A DNA stretch of 53,768 bases from a virus. This document shows, in pieces, positions 10,020 through 18,907 of the stretch; positions within the stretch are counted from its first letter, which is position 1, and each line of letters starts with the position of its first letter. The stretch is taken from positions 1-53,768 of IMG/VR virus record IMGVR_UViG_3300009034_000051. One strand, given 5' to 3'. The position numbers and the translations under genes were made by a program. The notes under the pieces were generated by a model. The model searched no databases and was not told where the DNA came from. It was given only the letters and a program-made list of their open reading frames with translations.

Positions 10020-12020
10020 CTATGCGAATGCTGGCGCTCTTTCGATCGCCCCGCGTCTGATGGCCTCATTGATGACGCTGACGATCTGTCCAGGATCGCC
10101 ACCGGTGATAGTGATTGGGATCGTAATATTCGTCTGGCCCATTGGCCGTATCCCTGCCGTTTCTGTCGGTTCTGGCGATGGTTCAGGGGTTGGCGTTGTT
10201 GGCTCCCCAGGAGGTTCTGTTCTTGCTCTCCAGCGGATGAGCCCCCCAGGGTCTTCTGTGCCAGGGGGTAACGCCGGAAGCACGCCATAAAAAAAGTCCG
10301 TAAATGGAGCAAACATCCGCGCAGTCCAGGCGGCAACGTTCCGCATCCAAATATTTTTGAATGCTTGCCAAGCAGCTTCGCCCATTGCCGTAAAAACGAT
10401 CTCTATTGTCCTGACGAGCTCGGGCTTAATCCTATTCCACCCCTCTTCGATTCGCTTAAATATATCGCTCTCAATAAACTCTCCCCACTTTGCCTTGATC
10501 GCAGGCCATGATTCGTCTATCCATTCTGCAACGATCTGATCCATTGGTTTATCTCGACGCAGTATTGCTAGTATACTATCGGCAAGCGTTGTGCTCATCT
10601 TCTCGGCAAGTTGCCAGAGCGGGCCGCCCTTTTCCTCTTCCTTGGCTTTCTCAATCTGGTACTTCACCATTTCGGCGTGCCAGTCCCAACTGGTTTCCTT
10701 GCTCCAGTCTGTCACGCCAGTCTCGACCGCCTGAGCCATTGTGCCGCCAAAAGCCCCATATTCTTTTAGTAGCTGCTCGCGACTTGGCGGAGGAATAGTT
10801 TCTTCGATCCTAAAGACCTTCATTAATATACCACTGAGTTTTGTAGCGACCTCTTCCCAAGGCTGCAAAATCCGTGGGATATGCCGAGTAGATGCCTCAA
10901 TAATGCCTTTGAAGAGCAAATTAAATCCGCTCATCATGGCGGCTCGCCAGTTCTCCCAGATGGTCTTTAGCCTCGCCAGCTGCCTCTTTGTCGTGTCGGC
11001 AATGCGTTCGTATGCGGTCTTGGCTGCCTTACTCGCGCCAGCAATCGACTTAATCGCCTTTACGGTTTTCTTCCCTTCGTCTTTTCCGAGCAACGCGAAA
11101 GCTGCATTCAACCCTTCGACATCTTCGACCAAGCTAGTCAAGACGCGTTCTTTTTGCGCTTTCTTAAGCAATCCAATAAGCCCCTCTTTCCCAACGCGCG
11201 TCCGAAGGGCATCGAGCGTTGTGCCCCAACGCTGAAATACCTCTTGCGCAGCTGCGGTCGGCTTAACCAGGAACTTTATCGCCCCGCGTAATCCAGTTAC
11301 GGCCTCTGCTGTCGCGATCCCGGTCTGCGTAATCCTGGCGATAGACGCGAACATCTCGTTGAGCGTCAGGCCAGCCGTCGCAGCAAGAGGCGCTATGCGC
11401 CCAATAACAGGCGCAAGCTCACCAGCTACAGTTTTTCCCATCTTGATTGTCGCAAAGAACTTGTCCGATACCTTTACTGCCTTAGAGACCTTCAAACCGA
11501 AGGAGGCAATAACCGATGATAGCGCATTGACCATCGTCTCTGTATCGGTCAGGCCAGCAATGGCTGACTTTGCTGCTGTACGCAAAAAATCCAGAACATT
11601 GACCTCAGGAATACCCGCACTAATCGCTTGATAAAGCGCCCGTATCATCTTGACCGCGTTCTCGCCGACTTCCTCCGAGACGGCGCGAACGCCCGCATAG
11701 AGCCGCTCCATGTTCTTCACGCCGAGCGTCCCAACTTCAGCAAGCGCGAGCTCTATGCTCGCCGCAGCTCTAGCGCCTGCAGCAATTTGACGCGCGGTTG
11801 CTTGCGCGGCGATCGCCATTCCGCGAAAAGCTAAGTCAACTGGTTTAAACAGAACGCGGGTCAACGTCTGGAATATGCCTATCCCCATGCCTTGAAATAC
11901 GCCTTTGATAATATTCGATGATGTCTTGGCGCGCCTGGGGATATCTCGCTCGAGTATCCTATTTAGCATACTCGCGTCGCCACGGATCGTTATAATGGCA
12001 TCGCCTATATCAATTGCCAT
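10020..12020 (-). CDS. Tail tape measure protein
   Basis: 666 residues. The N-terminus (IGDAIITIRGDASMLNRILE) and residues 80-330 match the TP901/lambda-H type core: long Ala-rich helices and repeated KAAKSAIAGLTD, TAGLTLNEMFASIARI and AVTGLRGAIKFL motifs, then tail-proximal membrane-like stretches. The C-terminus has a Pro/Thr-rich hinge (TPTPEPSPEP). The protein sets tail length; by the usual rule of about 0.15 nm per residue the tail would be near 100 nm. It follows the two-frame chaperone genes, the standard siphovirus order. Confidence 0.9.
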   Translation of the reverse strand: MAIDIGDAIITIRGDASMLNRILERDIPRRAKTSSNIIKGVFQGMGIGIFQTLTRVLFKPVDLAFRGMAIAAQATARQIAAGARAAASIELALAEVGTLGVKNMERLYAGVRAVSEEVGENAVKMIRALYQAISAGIPEVNVLDFLRTAAKSAIAGLTDTETMVNALSSVIASFGLKVSKAVKVSDKFFATIKMGKTVAGELAPVIGRIAPLAATAGLTLNEMFASIARITQTGIATAEAVTGLRGAIKFLVKPTAAAQEVFQRWGTTLDALRTRVGKEGLIGLLKKAQKERVLTSLVEDVEGLNAAFALLGKDEGKKTVKAIKSIAGASKAAKTAYERIADTTKRQLARLKTIWENWRAAMMSGFNLLFKGIIEASTRHIPRILQPWEEVATKLSGILMKVFRIEETIPPPSREQLLKEYGAFGGTMAQAVETGVTDWSKETSWDWHAEMVKYQIEKAKEEEKGGPLWQLAEKMSTTLADSILAILRRDKPMDQIVAEWIDESWPAIKAKWGEFIESDIFKRIEEGWNRIKPELVRTIEIVFTAMGEAAWQAFKNIWMRNVAAWTARMFAPFTDFFYGVLPALPPGTEDPGGLIRWRARTEPPGEPTTPTPEPSPEPTETAGIRPMGQTNITIPITITGGDPGQIVSVINEAIRRGAIERAPAFA

Positions 12021-12042
12021 TGTCTTAACCTAGCATGGATGT

Positions 12043-12764
12043 TCACGCTGCCTCGCCGCCGTCCTGCGCAAACATCGTCATAAGCCGGCTCTGTGTCGGA
12101 TGCTCATGGCCTTGAGCCGCCATTCGCATCGCCCGCATTTCTCTTTCTCGTCGCCTATTGATAAGAGATTGTATCAGACTGAAAAACGCGAATGACCACT
12201 CATTGAGAATGATTTGCGGATCGATCTTGTATTCGCTCGCGACTTCATCGAGAGATTCGATAATTGTCAAGAGCTGATAGTCGGCGTCGTCGACGCTTCC
12301 CCTAGGTCCGCCGCTTTCACCAACGCCTTCCCGATTACCCCTATTAGGGCAAAAGGGTCGTCCATGTTCTCCAATCCCAAGATAGTCCCCCAAGCTGCCT
12401 CGAGTTGATGGACAGACGCTTCTTCGAGTGGGGCGAGTTCGCAATTCAGGTAATCGCGAACTGCTTCTATCTTGGTCTCCATCGCTTCCACAGTTGTCTC
12501 GTGAAGCGGCTTGAATTCAGGGGCGTCTTTTTTCTTGCTTGCTCCTATCGCGCGGGCCTCCTTAGCGGCTTCCGTAGCCTTTTCGCCTCTCTCGACGATG
12601 CCCCATATTGTGTCTGATAGGCGTCGTCTCCACCGCAGACTCGCCTTCATTTTGAGTGGACGGACCGCAAACTCTTTCTCGCCAAGAGTTATCTTTGACG
12701 GATCGCCGATTGCGACGGTGATCTCCTCGCGGAGCGTAGATTTTGCCTCGCTAGCCTTAGCCAT
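12043..12764 (-). CDS. Tail assembly chaperone GT product (predicted -1 frameshift)
   Basis: The frame lying -1 to the shorter chaperone is open from inside that gene and ends at 12043 just before the tape measure gene. A ribosomal -1 shift would give a fusion of about 240 residues, as in lambda gpG-gpGT. The shift must occur before the TGA at 12267. The most slippery runs in the overlap are GGGGAA near 12297-12302 and GTGAAAG further upstream; neither is a perfect X-XXY-YYZ heptamer, so the site is not fixed. The extension (SEYKIDPQIILNEWSFAFF) has the helical look of gpT domains. Confidence 0.6.
12267..12764 (-). CDS. Tail assembly chaperone, short form (gpG-like)
   Basis: 165 residues. 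Highly charged and helical, with the conserved style EFAVRPLKMKASLRWRR near residue 35. It lies immediately after the tail tube gene and before the tape measure gene. The short product is made by normal termination; the long form arises by frameshifting into the 12043-12444 frame. These proteins bind the tape measure during tail assembly and are absent from virions in the studied phages. Confidence 0.7.
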   Translation of the reverse strand: MAKASEAKSTLREEITVAIGDPSKITLGEKEFAVRPLKMKASLRWRRRLSDTIWGIVERGEKATEAAKEARAIGASKKKDAPEFKPLHETTVEAMETKIEAVRDYLNCELAPLEEASVHQLEAAWGTILGLENMDDPFALIGVIGKALVKAADLGEASTTPTISS

Positions 12765-12797
12765 TATATGCCTCCAATTATTGTTGTGGCGCTCGGT

Positions 12798-13637
12798 CTA
12801 ATGCTCGGACGCCAAGTCGTGCCATGATTCGACCCAATGGACATCTGGTCCAGCGCCGATTAGGGTACAGACGAAGACGGCGATATCCCCAAGCTCCGCC
12901 AGTATAAGATCGGCGCTACCAGTCATAATAAATTCGTCGGCGACAATTCCAGTAGCGCCCAAGTCATCTTTGAGCGTAATATCGATAGCCCCATCGGCCG
13001 CAACAAGGACTAGCTTGTCGCCAGCAGTACCGCCAGTAACGCTCGAGAGATCATCTGCGGCGTCCCCTTCGCCCGCCAAACGATAGCCATTGATGTCAGC
13101 GGCCTTGGCAAACGTATCACTGGCAATCGCTTGGTTCTTAATCTTATAGAAGGCGCGCCAAGGAGGCGTGGAATCCTGCTTCATTGCGGTGAATTCGAGG
13201 GGCGAACCGAGGACCATATTAGATAACTGGAGCGTCACCCCGCCCGTCTGGGCAACCCACGGAAAGAAGAACTCGAGTACATCAACATCCGCGTTCGCCC
13301 TTGCCTCTTTGCGAATGACCATGCTCGCATATTGTTCGCGAGCGCTTCCAGCCTCGGCAACAGAACCGCTACGATCCATATCCGATAGCGCTTTTTGCAA
13401 AACGGCCATGTCGAATTCTTGGATTGTAAATGTTATCGTCGCGCCTGGCGCTGTCCGAACCGAGGCAAACGGCGGCTCGAGATACGGCTGGATTGGAGTA
13501 GTTGTCGCAACATCCGCGATTGACACGCCGTCCTCACTTGTCGCCCCAAAAGGAGTAACAAGCGACGGACGAAGACCAGCTGCGCCGACATAGAGAGAGC
13601 CATCTCCGCCAAATAATTTCTGGTAGTTCAGTCCCAT
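12798..13637 (-). CDS. Major tail tube protein
   Basis: 279 residues with a strong AGGAGGG ribosome-binding site. It begins with a short helix and a Gly-rich turn (YQKLFGGDGSLYVGAAG), then a beta-sandwich core to about residue 190, and a C-terminal domain (about 185-279) that may be a small surface domain. The position between the tail terminator and the chaperones is diagnostic of the tube protein. It should be the most abundant tail protein. Confidence 0.75.
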   Translation of the reverse strand: MGLNYQKLFGGDGSLYVGAAGLRPSLVTPFGATSEDGVSIADVATTTPIQPYLEPPFASVRTAPGATITFTIQEFDMAVLQKALSDMDRSGSVAEAGSAREQYASMVIRKEARANADVDVLEFFFPWVAQTGGVTLQLSNMVLGSPLEFTAMKQDSTPPWRAFYKIKNQAIASDTFAKAADINGYRLAGEGDAADDLSSVTGGTAGDKLVLVAADGAIDITLKDDLGATGIVADEFIMTGSADLILAELGDIAVFVCTLIGAGPDVHWVESWHDLASEH

Positions 13638-13653
13638 CGGACAATCCCTCCTA

Positions 13654-14259
13654 TTAAATATTCGTCACACTAATAGTAAAAAAGGCAAGAACGTAATGCC
13701 AGCCCTTCCCCTCGCCATCTTCGCTGACAAGGTCCTGCGGACCTGCGTCTTCTTGTGCCCAAAGAATTCGCTGCGTGCCTACATCGGTTGACGCCATACC
13801 CTGTAAGGCTTGATGCAGGCTCTCGTATGTCTCCCTTGCTGCCGATGGGCTTCCTCCATAACACTCAAACTGGATAGATGGTCGTCGCAGATTGGGAGTT
13901 GATCGGTCTGGCGCGCCTCCGCGACGGAAGAAAGCAATCGCTGGTTGATCTGGATCGTAGTCATCTGGAAAGACCGGACAGAAGATGTTGATTATCCTGG
14001 CCTGCGCGGCCGAATGCGCTACGCCGGCTGTCCCGTTGCATCCGCGAACGACGGTGATCTCTTTTGTCCCGTCGCTCGTCACGGCCGAAACAAATACCTC
14101 CTCGTCCTCAATCCGAAGTTGCATCTCAGCGGTTATTTCCCCTTCGGCGCTTACGCTGATAGTAGTAGATACGCCATCGGCCACTGTAAGCGTGGTCGTC
14201 GACAATGGACTGATCTGGCCGATCAAATATTTCCGAATCGTCTGTATGAGATCAGCCAT
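13654..14259 (-). CDS. Minor tail protein (tail-completion region)
   Basis: 201 residues. N-terminal helix (MADLIQTIRKYL) followed by a strand-rich insert (TTTLTVADG to VSAVTSDGTKEITVVRG), then a C-terminal half resembling DUF3168-type tail completion proteins (RRPSIQFECYGGSPSAARE, then HYVLAFFTISVTN). Synteny after the gp10-like gene and before the tail tube fits a tail terminator that caps the tail at the neck. Confidence 0.6.
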   Translation of the reverse strand: MADLIQTIRKYLIGQISPLSTTTLTVADGVSTTISVSAEGEITAEMQLRIEDEEVFVSAVTSDGTKEITVVRGCNGTAGVAHSAAQARIINIFCPVFPDDYDPDQPAIAFFRRGGAPDRSTPNLRRPSIQFECYGGSPSAARETYESLHQALQGMASTDVGTQRILWAQEDAGPQDLVSEDGEGKGWHYVLAFFTISVTNI

Positions 14260-14262
14260 CTC

Positions 14263-14682
14263 TCAAATCAATCCCTCAAGAAGCGCGCTGGCTTCCCGAA
14301 TCGCGGTATGCAGGGCTGGCGCTAGATACGGCCTAGCGCGCATCCCTCTCACGCTGCGCGCATAATGCCATTTACCCTTACGATCTTTCCACGCCAAGAC
14401 GCGTTTTGTCCTTGGTGTTATTCGTCGATGTTGCGGTCCGAATAAACCAGTTCCCAACTCGACATATGCGCCATAACCGCATTCCGTAAAGACCCCAGTA
14501 TGCTCCTGAAATGATTCCCATCGAATTGAGCGGCGTAAGGTTCCGTCTCGGACCGGCGCGTTCATAATAGCCAATTCTGTGACGCGCTCCGCAATCCTAT
14601 TAGCGGCGTCCTCATCGACTTCGAGCAAGCGATCTAAGGCCGATCGATCATACTTGAGCTCTAGCTTTGCGTCGATCTTCAT
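14263..14682 (-). CDS. HK97 gp10-family neck/tail-joining protein
   Basis: 139 residues. The family pattern is clear: NAPVRDGTLRRSI near residue 60, then YGAYVELGTG near 78 and RPYLAPALHTAI near the C-terminus. HK97 gp10-like proteins act at the head-tail joint or in tail completion. It overlaps the upstream head-tail adaptor gene as ATGA, so the two are translationally coupled. Confidence 0.85.
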   Translation of the reverse strand: MKIDAKLELKYDRSALDRLLEVDEDAANRIAERVTELAIMNAPVRDGTLRRSIRWESFQEHTGVFTECGYGAYVELGTGLFGPQHRRITPRTKRVLAWKDRKGKWHYARSVRGMRARPYLAPALHTAIREASALLEGLI

Positions 14683-15038
14683 TTGACTCGATCAGCGCCG
14701 CATTGATAGTGATCTGTTGATCCGTCTTCAACCCGCGCAGGAAGAATCAGGCCTATCGTATACGTGCCCGCGAACTCCCCGGAAGAGACAACAAATATGT
14801 CATGCTCTTTTGGACTCTCCGTGAAGACGGCAAAGATCATATACTCGTACTTATAAAGATCGGCCGAGATTCCTACTTGGGTTTCGGCTAATCCGCCGAT
14901 GAGGAGTTCAATGCGGCATGGGACATCCGAGGCGATTATGGTAGGCGCAGTCTTCCTTTGCCCGCCACCATCGATATCGGTAACGGTCTCACGCTTAAGG
15001 GTTCCTGAGTCGACGAGCAAGTCGCTTATGATCGCCAC
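14679..15038 (-). CDS. Head-tail adaptor (stopper-like) protein
   Basis: 119 residues from a GTG start behind GAGGA. Mostly beta-strand, in the style of SPP1 gp16/HK97 gp7-type stoppers (LVDSGTLKRETVTDIDGGGQ at the N-terminus and VPCRIELLIGG in the middle). It lies between the connector and gp10-like genes. The call rests on fold style and order. Confidence 0.65.
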   Translation of the reverse strand: MAIISDLLVDSGTLKRETVTDIDGGGQRKTAPTIIASDVPCRIELLIGGLAETQVGISADLYKYEYMIFAVFTESPKEHDIFVVSSGEFAGTYTIGLILPARVEDGSTDHYQCGADRVK

Positions 15039-15039
15039 A

Positions 15040-15402
15040 TCAATTCCTCATGTCGTAGTTCGCGTCGATTTCCCAGCGATTCGGATCGCTAACAGATTGT
15101 TCGGCGATCGCGAAAGCTGGAATCTTAGAATCGCTCTCGCGCAACTGGTTGGCGACGGCCAGTAGCGTTGCAGCCGCCTGTCGAGTATCCTGCGCGAAAT
15201 TCAGCGTCTTGACCATCTTGGCAAGGCGCGCGCTGTCGGCTGCCAGAGCCTCCAGCGCAGTCGCGGCGGCCAACCTCACATTGCTCTCGCTGAGATCGAG
15301 AAACGCGGTGATTTCTGGGTCGCTAAACAAACGCGCCGCATCATCCGTATCTTGGATAAGCAAACGCACACGGCCGATGTCGGTTGTTGGATCTAGGGCC
15401 AT
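15040..15402 (-). CDS. gp6-like head-tail connector
   Basis: 120 residues from ATG 15402, preferred over the longer frame because GAGGA lies 6 bases upstream and the protein then starts as connectors do (MALDPTTDIGRVRLLIQD). Helical, with DPEITAFLDLSESNVRLAAA near residue 33, the pattern of HK97 gp6/SPP1 gp15-type adaptors that form a ring under the portal. The start lies 3 bases past the stop of the upstream exported protein gene. Confidence 0.8.
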   Translation of the reverse strand: MALDPTTDIGRVRLLIQDTDDAARLFSDPEITAFLDLSESNVRLAAATALEALAADSARLAKMVKTLNFAQDTRQAAATLLAVANQLRESDSKIPAFAIAEQSVSDPNRWEIDANYDMRN

Positions 15403-15404
15403 TG

Positions 15405-16061
15405 CTAGTCCTCGGACCAGACGATCCAAAGAGATAGGTATGTTGCGCCGTTGTGTAGATTGGTTGCCTTGAGAGCATATCGTGTAGATGGCGTAAGGAT
15501 CCATCCAAGCCCATCCGAGAGGGCTCCAATTGGCTCATTGGCGGCAACAGCGCCGCCGCCAATGAATACTGTTTCGAGCGCCGTGCCGGTCGTTAGGGTT
15601 GAGTTCTGGAATACAGTCAGAGCTGATATTGCGCTAGGCCTGTTACGATTATAGGCGGTAATTGTTGTCCCTCCGCTTATCCCGCAGTTCTCAAGCATAT
15701 CGATTTGGCCAAGGCCGGCGCTGTTAAATGGCTGGTATGCAAGTATTTGGATTTCGCTGGTCGCAGGCGTAACAAAAGCGAGATTGATAGTCGCCCCAAG
15801 CGAGCCACTACTTATAGCGGATGCGACAAATAGCTCGCCGCTCGCAAGTCTCGCGCCAGACTGGGAGGTCACTGGCAAAGGAGTCTGGGCGTTACAATCA
15901 GTCGTCGCGTTGTCTGCGCCATGCTGGAGCTTGACTCGCGGATATTCGACGAGTCCGAAGGTGTCGCTTCCGAAAACATTGCTCGCATGACGATAGTTGT
16001 CGGCCGCGCTGACACGCGCTAAGAGCAAGGCGACAAGTAAGCATATCCCTCTAGCTTGCAT
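15405..16061 (-). CDS. Exported protein in the head operon, unknown function
   Basis: 218 residues. Residues 1-20 form a textbook signal peptide (GICLLVALLLARVSA then AD). The mature part is beta-rich, with a region PLPVTSQSGARLASGEL and an ending of alternating hydrophobic strands (RYALKATNLHNGATYL). Its location between the capsid block and the connector suggests a virion decoration or head fibre by position, but the signal peptide argues for export. No family recognised. Confidence 0.65.
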   Translation of the reverse strand: MQARGICLLVALLLARVSAADNYRHASNVFGSDTFGLVEYPRVKLQHGADNATTDCNAQTPLPVTSQSGARLASGELFVASAISSGSLGATINLAFVTPATSEIQILAYQPFNSAGLGQIDMLENCGISGGTTITAYNRNRPSAISALTVFQNSTLTTGTALETVFIGGGAVAANEPIGALSDGLGWILTPSTRYALKATNLHNGATYLSLWIVWSED

Positions 16062-16125
16062 AATGCCCTCCTATTTGCCTCTCTTCTCGGCGACCGGCGA
16101 GGCGTCCGATCGCCGGGAAGAGGGG

Positions 16126-16143
16126 GGAGGCCGATCGGCCTCC
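16126..16143. other. 18-bp perfect palindrome between exported-protein genes
   Basis: GGAGGCCGATCGGCCTCC is a perfect inverted repeat. Further GC-rich inverted segments (CCGGCGA and TCGCCGG at about 16094-16116) lie beside it. In the minus-strand transcript it could fold into a strong hairpin in the 108-base gap between two exported-protein genes. No U-tract follows, so it is more likely an mRNA processing or attenuation structure, or a protein-binding site, than a rho-independent terminator. Confidence 0.5.
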
Positions 16144-16169
16144 AAGCCGCCTCTTCGGTCGGGCGACGA

Positions 16170-16595
16170 TCAATTCCGCGTGATGGTGTAATACAGCGTC
16201 CCTGTACTCGCTCCGCTCAGCACGAAATCAACATGTGTCCCGTAGTCTACTACCGCGGCGGATGTTGGGCCAACGCTCAACGCAGTATCAATGGCTAGGC
16301 TGATCGCGTCGCCAGCATCAAAAACGATCGTGACCGTCTTGCTTGTCTCGTTGACGTAAGACAGGCTGCCAAAGACCATATCGGTGACGGTCTGACCTGA
16401 TGGCCAGACCGTCGTAGCAGACATCGTCGTCGCGCTAATGTCGTCAGCAACCAACAGCGAGGTCGTCGTAACCGTTTCGACGCTAGCGTTGTTGGCCCGC
16501 AACTTGACAAACGAGCCGAGAGGGTCCAGATAAGACGCGGCCACAGACAAGGCCACGAGACCGATCAAAGTAATCCCCAGAATGGTTTTTTTCAT
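16170..16595 (-). CDS. Small exported beta-rich protein in the head operon
   Basis: 141 residues. The signal peptide is about residues 1-20 (MKKTILGITLIGLVALSVAA). The mature region is rich in Thr, Ser and Val, with a fibre-like segment around residues 38-66 (VTTTSLLVADDISATTMSA) that resembles the shaft of tail or head fibres, and a C-terminal strand set ending TLYYTITRN. It is transcribed with the capsid genes. Function unknown; surface or virion fibre are both possible. Confidence 0.6.
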   Translation of the reverse strand: MKKTILGITLIGLVALSVAASYLDPLGSFVKLRANNASVETVTTTSLLVADDISATTMSATTVWPSGQTVTDMVFGSLSYVNETSKTVTIVFDAGDAISLAIDTALSVGPTSAAVVDYGTHVDFVLSGASTGTLYYTITRN

Positions 16596-16600
16596 CGCTC

Positions 16601-16951
16601 CTATTTCTCCCTTCTCTGTCTAGATGATGTACGATCGCGCCTAACCAAGCTTGGGAGTCGCCTTCTTTGCCCATTAGGACTATCCGCATTGCCCTCGGCG
16701 TCCCGTGAGGCTCTTGCTTTTGGTGGCTTGTTGGTCTTCGCTTCGGCGAGATCATTGCCTGGGACAAGTACAAGATGCCCAGAGTGTATTTCGCGTTGCA
16801 CGAGCATGATGTTCGAGTACATCAGCAAATCGCGCTTGCTGACAGTCCCGCGATCATCCATGTGTCGATGAAACTTTCGTTGGAAATATCCTCCAACAAC
16901 GCGAAAGCGCGCAATTGCAGGAAGACGCTGAAGCGAAATAGCATTTGTCAT
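16601..16951 (-). CDS. Basic hypothetical protein of the head operon
   Basis: 116 residues with AGAGG 7 bases upstream of ATG 16951. The middle section (HRHMDDRGTVSKRDLLMY, then MLVQREIHSGHLVLVPG) looks like a folded domain, while the last 40 residues are very basic and Arg/Lys-rich, suggesting nucleic-acid contact or disorder. It fills the gap between the major capsid gene and the small exported protein, with only 5 bases to the next gene. No family recognised. Confidence 0.5.
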   Translation of the reverse strand: MTNAISLQRLPAIARFRVVGGYFQRKFHRHMDDRGTVSKRDLLMYSNIMLVQREIHSGHLVLVPGNDLAEAKTNKPPKARASRDAEGNADSPNGQRRRLPSLVRRDRTSSRQRREK

Positions 16952-16995
16952 GATCGCACCTCTAGCGCAGGTTATCGATGATCACGCCCGAACAA

Positions 16996-17940
16996 TCAAC
17001 TCGTGACGCCGGTGATCCGGAAGCCAGCCGCCGCCAGAATCACCTTTTGATCGTAGTAGTAGCTCACGCGCAACACATCGCTCTTCCTTGGATCTTCGCG
17101 CCACTTCTCGACCAGCCAGGCCTGTACGCCGCCGCCTGGGTTCCAGGCGAATGTCGCGGCGAGCGTCGGCTGCCGAAGACCTACTCGCTCGGGGACCCAG
17201 CCGAGATATGCCGTTGTCCCCATGACAGCGCTGTTCGAGGCTGTTGCGCCCTTGGCGGCCGTATTTTTGTAGGCTTTGCCAACAAGCACGCGATCGACCT
17301 GGAAAACCTGCGCTAGCGCTTGCTCGGTAATGACCGCAGCCGATCCAGGAGCGCCGCCGTATTTGACCCGATCGAGGATCTCGGGATGGTTCGCTAACGC
17401 CTCGAAAGCTTCGAAACTGATTCCAAGGACATTCGGGACCGCGAGAATGTTGCGGATAATAGTAGCTCTGGCATTGCGGACGTCGGCGATCGGCGTACTC
17501 GTATCGAGCGACCATACACCATTAGAGACCGCGGCGGCGTTAGTAATACCCGCGTCGAGCTTCGCGAACAGATCGATCTCGCGGTCGAGCGTGATCTTGT
17601 CTGTCACGAACTCGGTTCCGTCAATATCTGCCTGAATCGCTGGATCGGCATTTTGCCGGATTTCGTCTGGCACGACATGCTCGAGGGCATGATCGTCGGC
17701 AAAATAGGAATCCGTTGTCGTTATGAAATTCGTTTCGTTGGCTCTTGCGCCTGGCGCTCTTGCAACGTCTTCTTGCCTGGCGCGCTCGTTTTCGACGTCG
17801 AGCTTATAGTATTTGTCGCTCTGCTTCATCACATTGACTTCAGGCGCCAAGCTCGCGGCGATAAAGCCCTGTCGCGCATAAGCGACGCTGACATTCGTGA
17901 GCGCGGCGTCTACGTGTACTTGACTTGCATTCGTGGGCAT
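16996..17940 (-). CDS. Major capsid protein
   Basis: 314 residues with AAAGGAGGG just before ATG 17940. The sequence resembles HK97-fold major capsid proteins of the Mu/P22-like group: an N-terminal arm (VDAALTNVSVAYARQGFIA), a spine helix region, LGISFEAFEALANHPEILDRVKYG near 170-195, and a C-terminal axial strand set ending SYYYDQKVILAAAGFRITGV. It lies after protease-scaffold and cement genes, the usual order. Confidence 0.85.
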   Translation of the reverse strand: MPTNASQVHVDAALTNVSVAYARQGFIAASLAPEVNVMKQSDKYYKLDVENERARQEDVARAPGARANETNFITTTDSYFADDHALEHVVPDEIRQNADPAIQADIDGTEFVTDKITLDREIDLFAKLDAGITNAAAVSNGVWSLDTSTPIADVRNARATIIRNILAVPNVLGISFEAFEALANHPEILDRVKYGGAPGSAAVITEQALAQVFQVDRVLVGKAYKNTAAKGATASNSAVMGTTAYLGWVPERVGLRQPTLAATFAWNPGGGVQAWLVEKWREDPRKSDVLRVSYYYDQKVILAAAGFRITGVTS

Positions 17941-17976
17941 GATTGCCCTCCTTTCAGAGTTGTGACGCTCTAAAGA

Positions 17977-18363
17977 TTAGAGCTTGGCCATGCGAATGCG
18001 GACTTTGATCGTCTGCGTAGCTGCCGAGCAGGACTCGAGCGCGATTCCACCGATCTCATCATTGGCCGTCGTCGTTTTGATTCCCTGTCCCGTAGCGTTC
18101 GACTTAAGGTAATCCCCGGCGGCGATTGCCGTCCCCGAACCATCGCATACGAGATAGCGATCACCGTCAAAGTAGACTCCGACGTTTCGGTTTGCGGCGC
18201 CGTTCGCGGCGGCGGTGATGCCCATGATCTGTCCGCCTGCGCCCGCCTGCTCGACAACGGTCTGTACTCCCGTACACTCTGATGTGTCGAGCTGGACAAA
18301 CTTGTGTGCGGCGATATCCGTTGTGCATTTGTAACTCAGCGGCTCGTTGCCTTTCCCTTCCAT
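17977..18363 (-). CDS. Capsid cement/decoration protein (DUF2190-like)
   Basis: 128 residues from ATG 18363, which has AAAGGAG 6 bases upstream; the ATG 27 bases earlier lacks one. The pattern is that of DUF2190-like cement proteins: AHKFVQLDTSECTGVQ, then GGQIMGITAAANGAAN, GDYLKSNATGQG and IGGIALESCSA. These trimers clamp the capsid lattice in phages of this type. A second, distantly related copy lies at 47251-47985. Confidence 0.75.
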   Translation of the reverse strand: MEGKGNEPLSYKCTTDIAAHKFVQLDTSECTGVQTVVEQAGAGGQIMGITAAANGAANRNVGVYFDGDRYLVCDGSGTAIAAGDYLKSNATGQGIKTTTANDEIGGIALESCSAATQTIKVRIRMAKL

Positions 18364-18409
18364 GATATTCTCCTTTATGTAAGATGCCAACTAAGCTGCC
18401 TGGGAGCCT

Positions 18410-18907
18410 CTACCTGCTGGCTACTTCTTTTGCGACTTCCGCGAGCGCAACCCCAAATGGCTTCTTCGTCTCTTCCGCCCTCGTCTTCGCCGCGGCCGCT
18501 AGGCTTTGGCTGTCGGACAAGTCCTGTGAGTCGCCGAGGTCCTTGACGCCAGAGCTGCCTGCGAATTTGCCAACATACTCGAGCTCCTGGCCGATAACCG
18601 TCTTCACGGTTTCGGCAAGCCCGTCAGCATCGGCGCAATCCACAAATCGCTCTCGCACGCGCTCACCGAAAGCCTTCATCGCGTCTTCGCCTAGTGCTTT
18701 GATGCGCTCTGGCGTTGTCGCTTCGGCCAAAGCGGCGGATACGGTTGCGGCGATTTCCTCTTTGATCTTAGCTCCCCTCAGCTCGGATAGCTCTTTCTGA
18801 GCAGCATCGAGCGCGGTCGTAGCTTCCTTCAGTTTCGTCGTCAGAGATTCTTTCTCTCCTTCGCTGGCCTCCAGTTTCTCTTGGAGGGCGGCAAGATCTT
18901 CTGCCAT
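18410..18907 (-). CDS. Candidate nested scaffold protein (in-frame internal start)
   Basis: An in-frame ATG at 18907 within the protease-scaffold gene follows AAGGGGGA about 8 bases upstream and would give 165 residues that start with the coiled coil (MAEDLAALQEKLEASEGEKE). Mu and lambda both make the scaffold from an internal start inside the protease gene. The sequence supports the same arrangement here but only expression data can confirm it. Confidence 0.5.
   Translation of the reverse strand: MAEDLAALQEKLEASEGEKESLTTKLKEATTALDAAQKELSELRGAKIKEEIAATVSAALAEATTPERIKALGEDAMKAFGERVRERFVDCADADGLAETVKTVIGQELEYVGKFAGSSGVKDLGDSQDLSDSQSLAAAAKTRAEETKKPFGVALAEVAKEVASR

Noticed and set aside
15040-15504. 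Longer form of the connector protein
   Set aside because: The extra N-terminal part lies inside the upstream exported gene and lacks a ribosome-binding site, while ATG 15402 has one.
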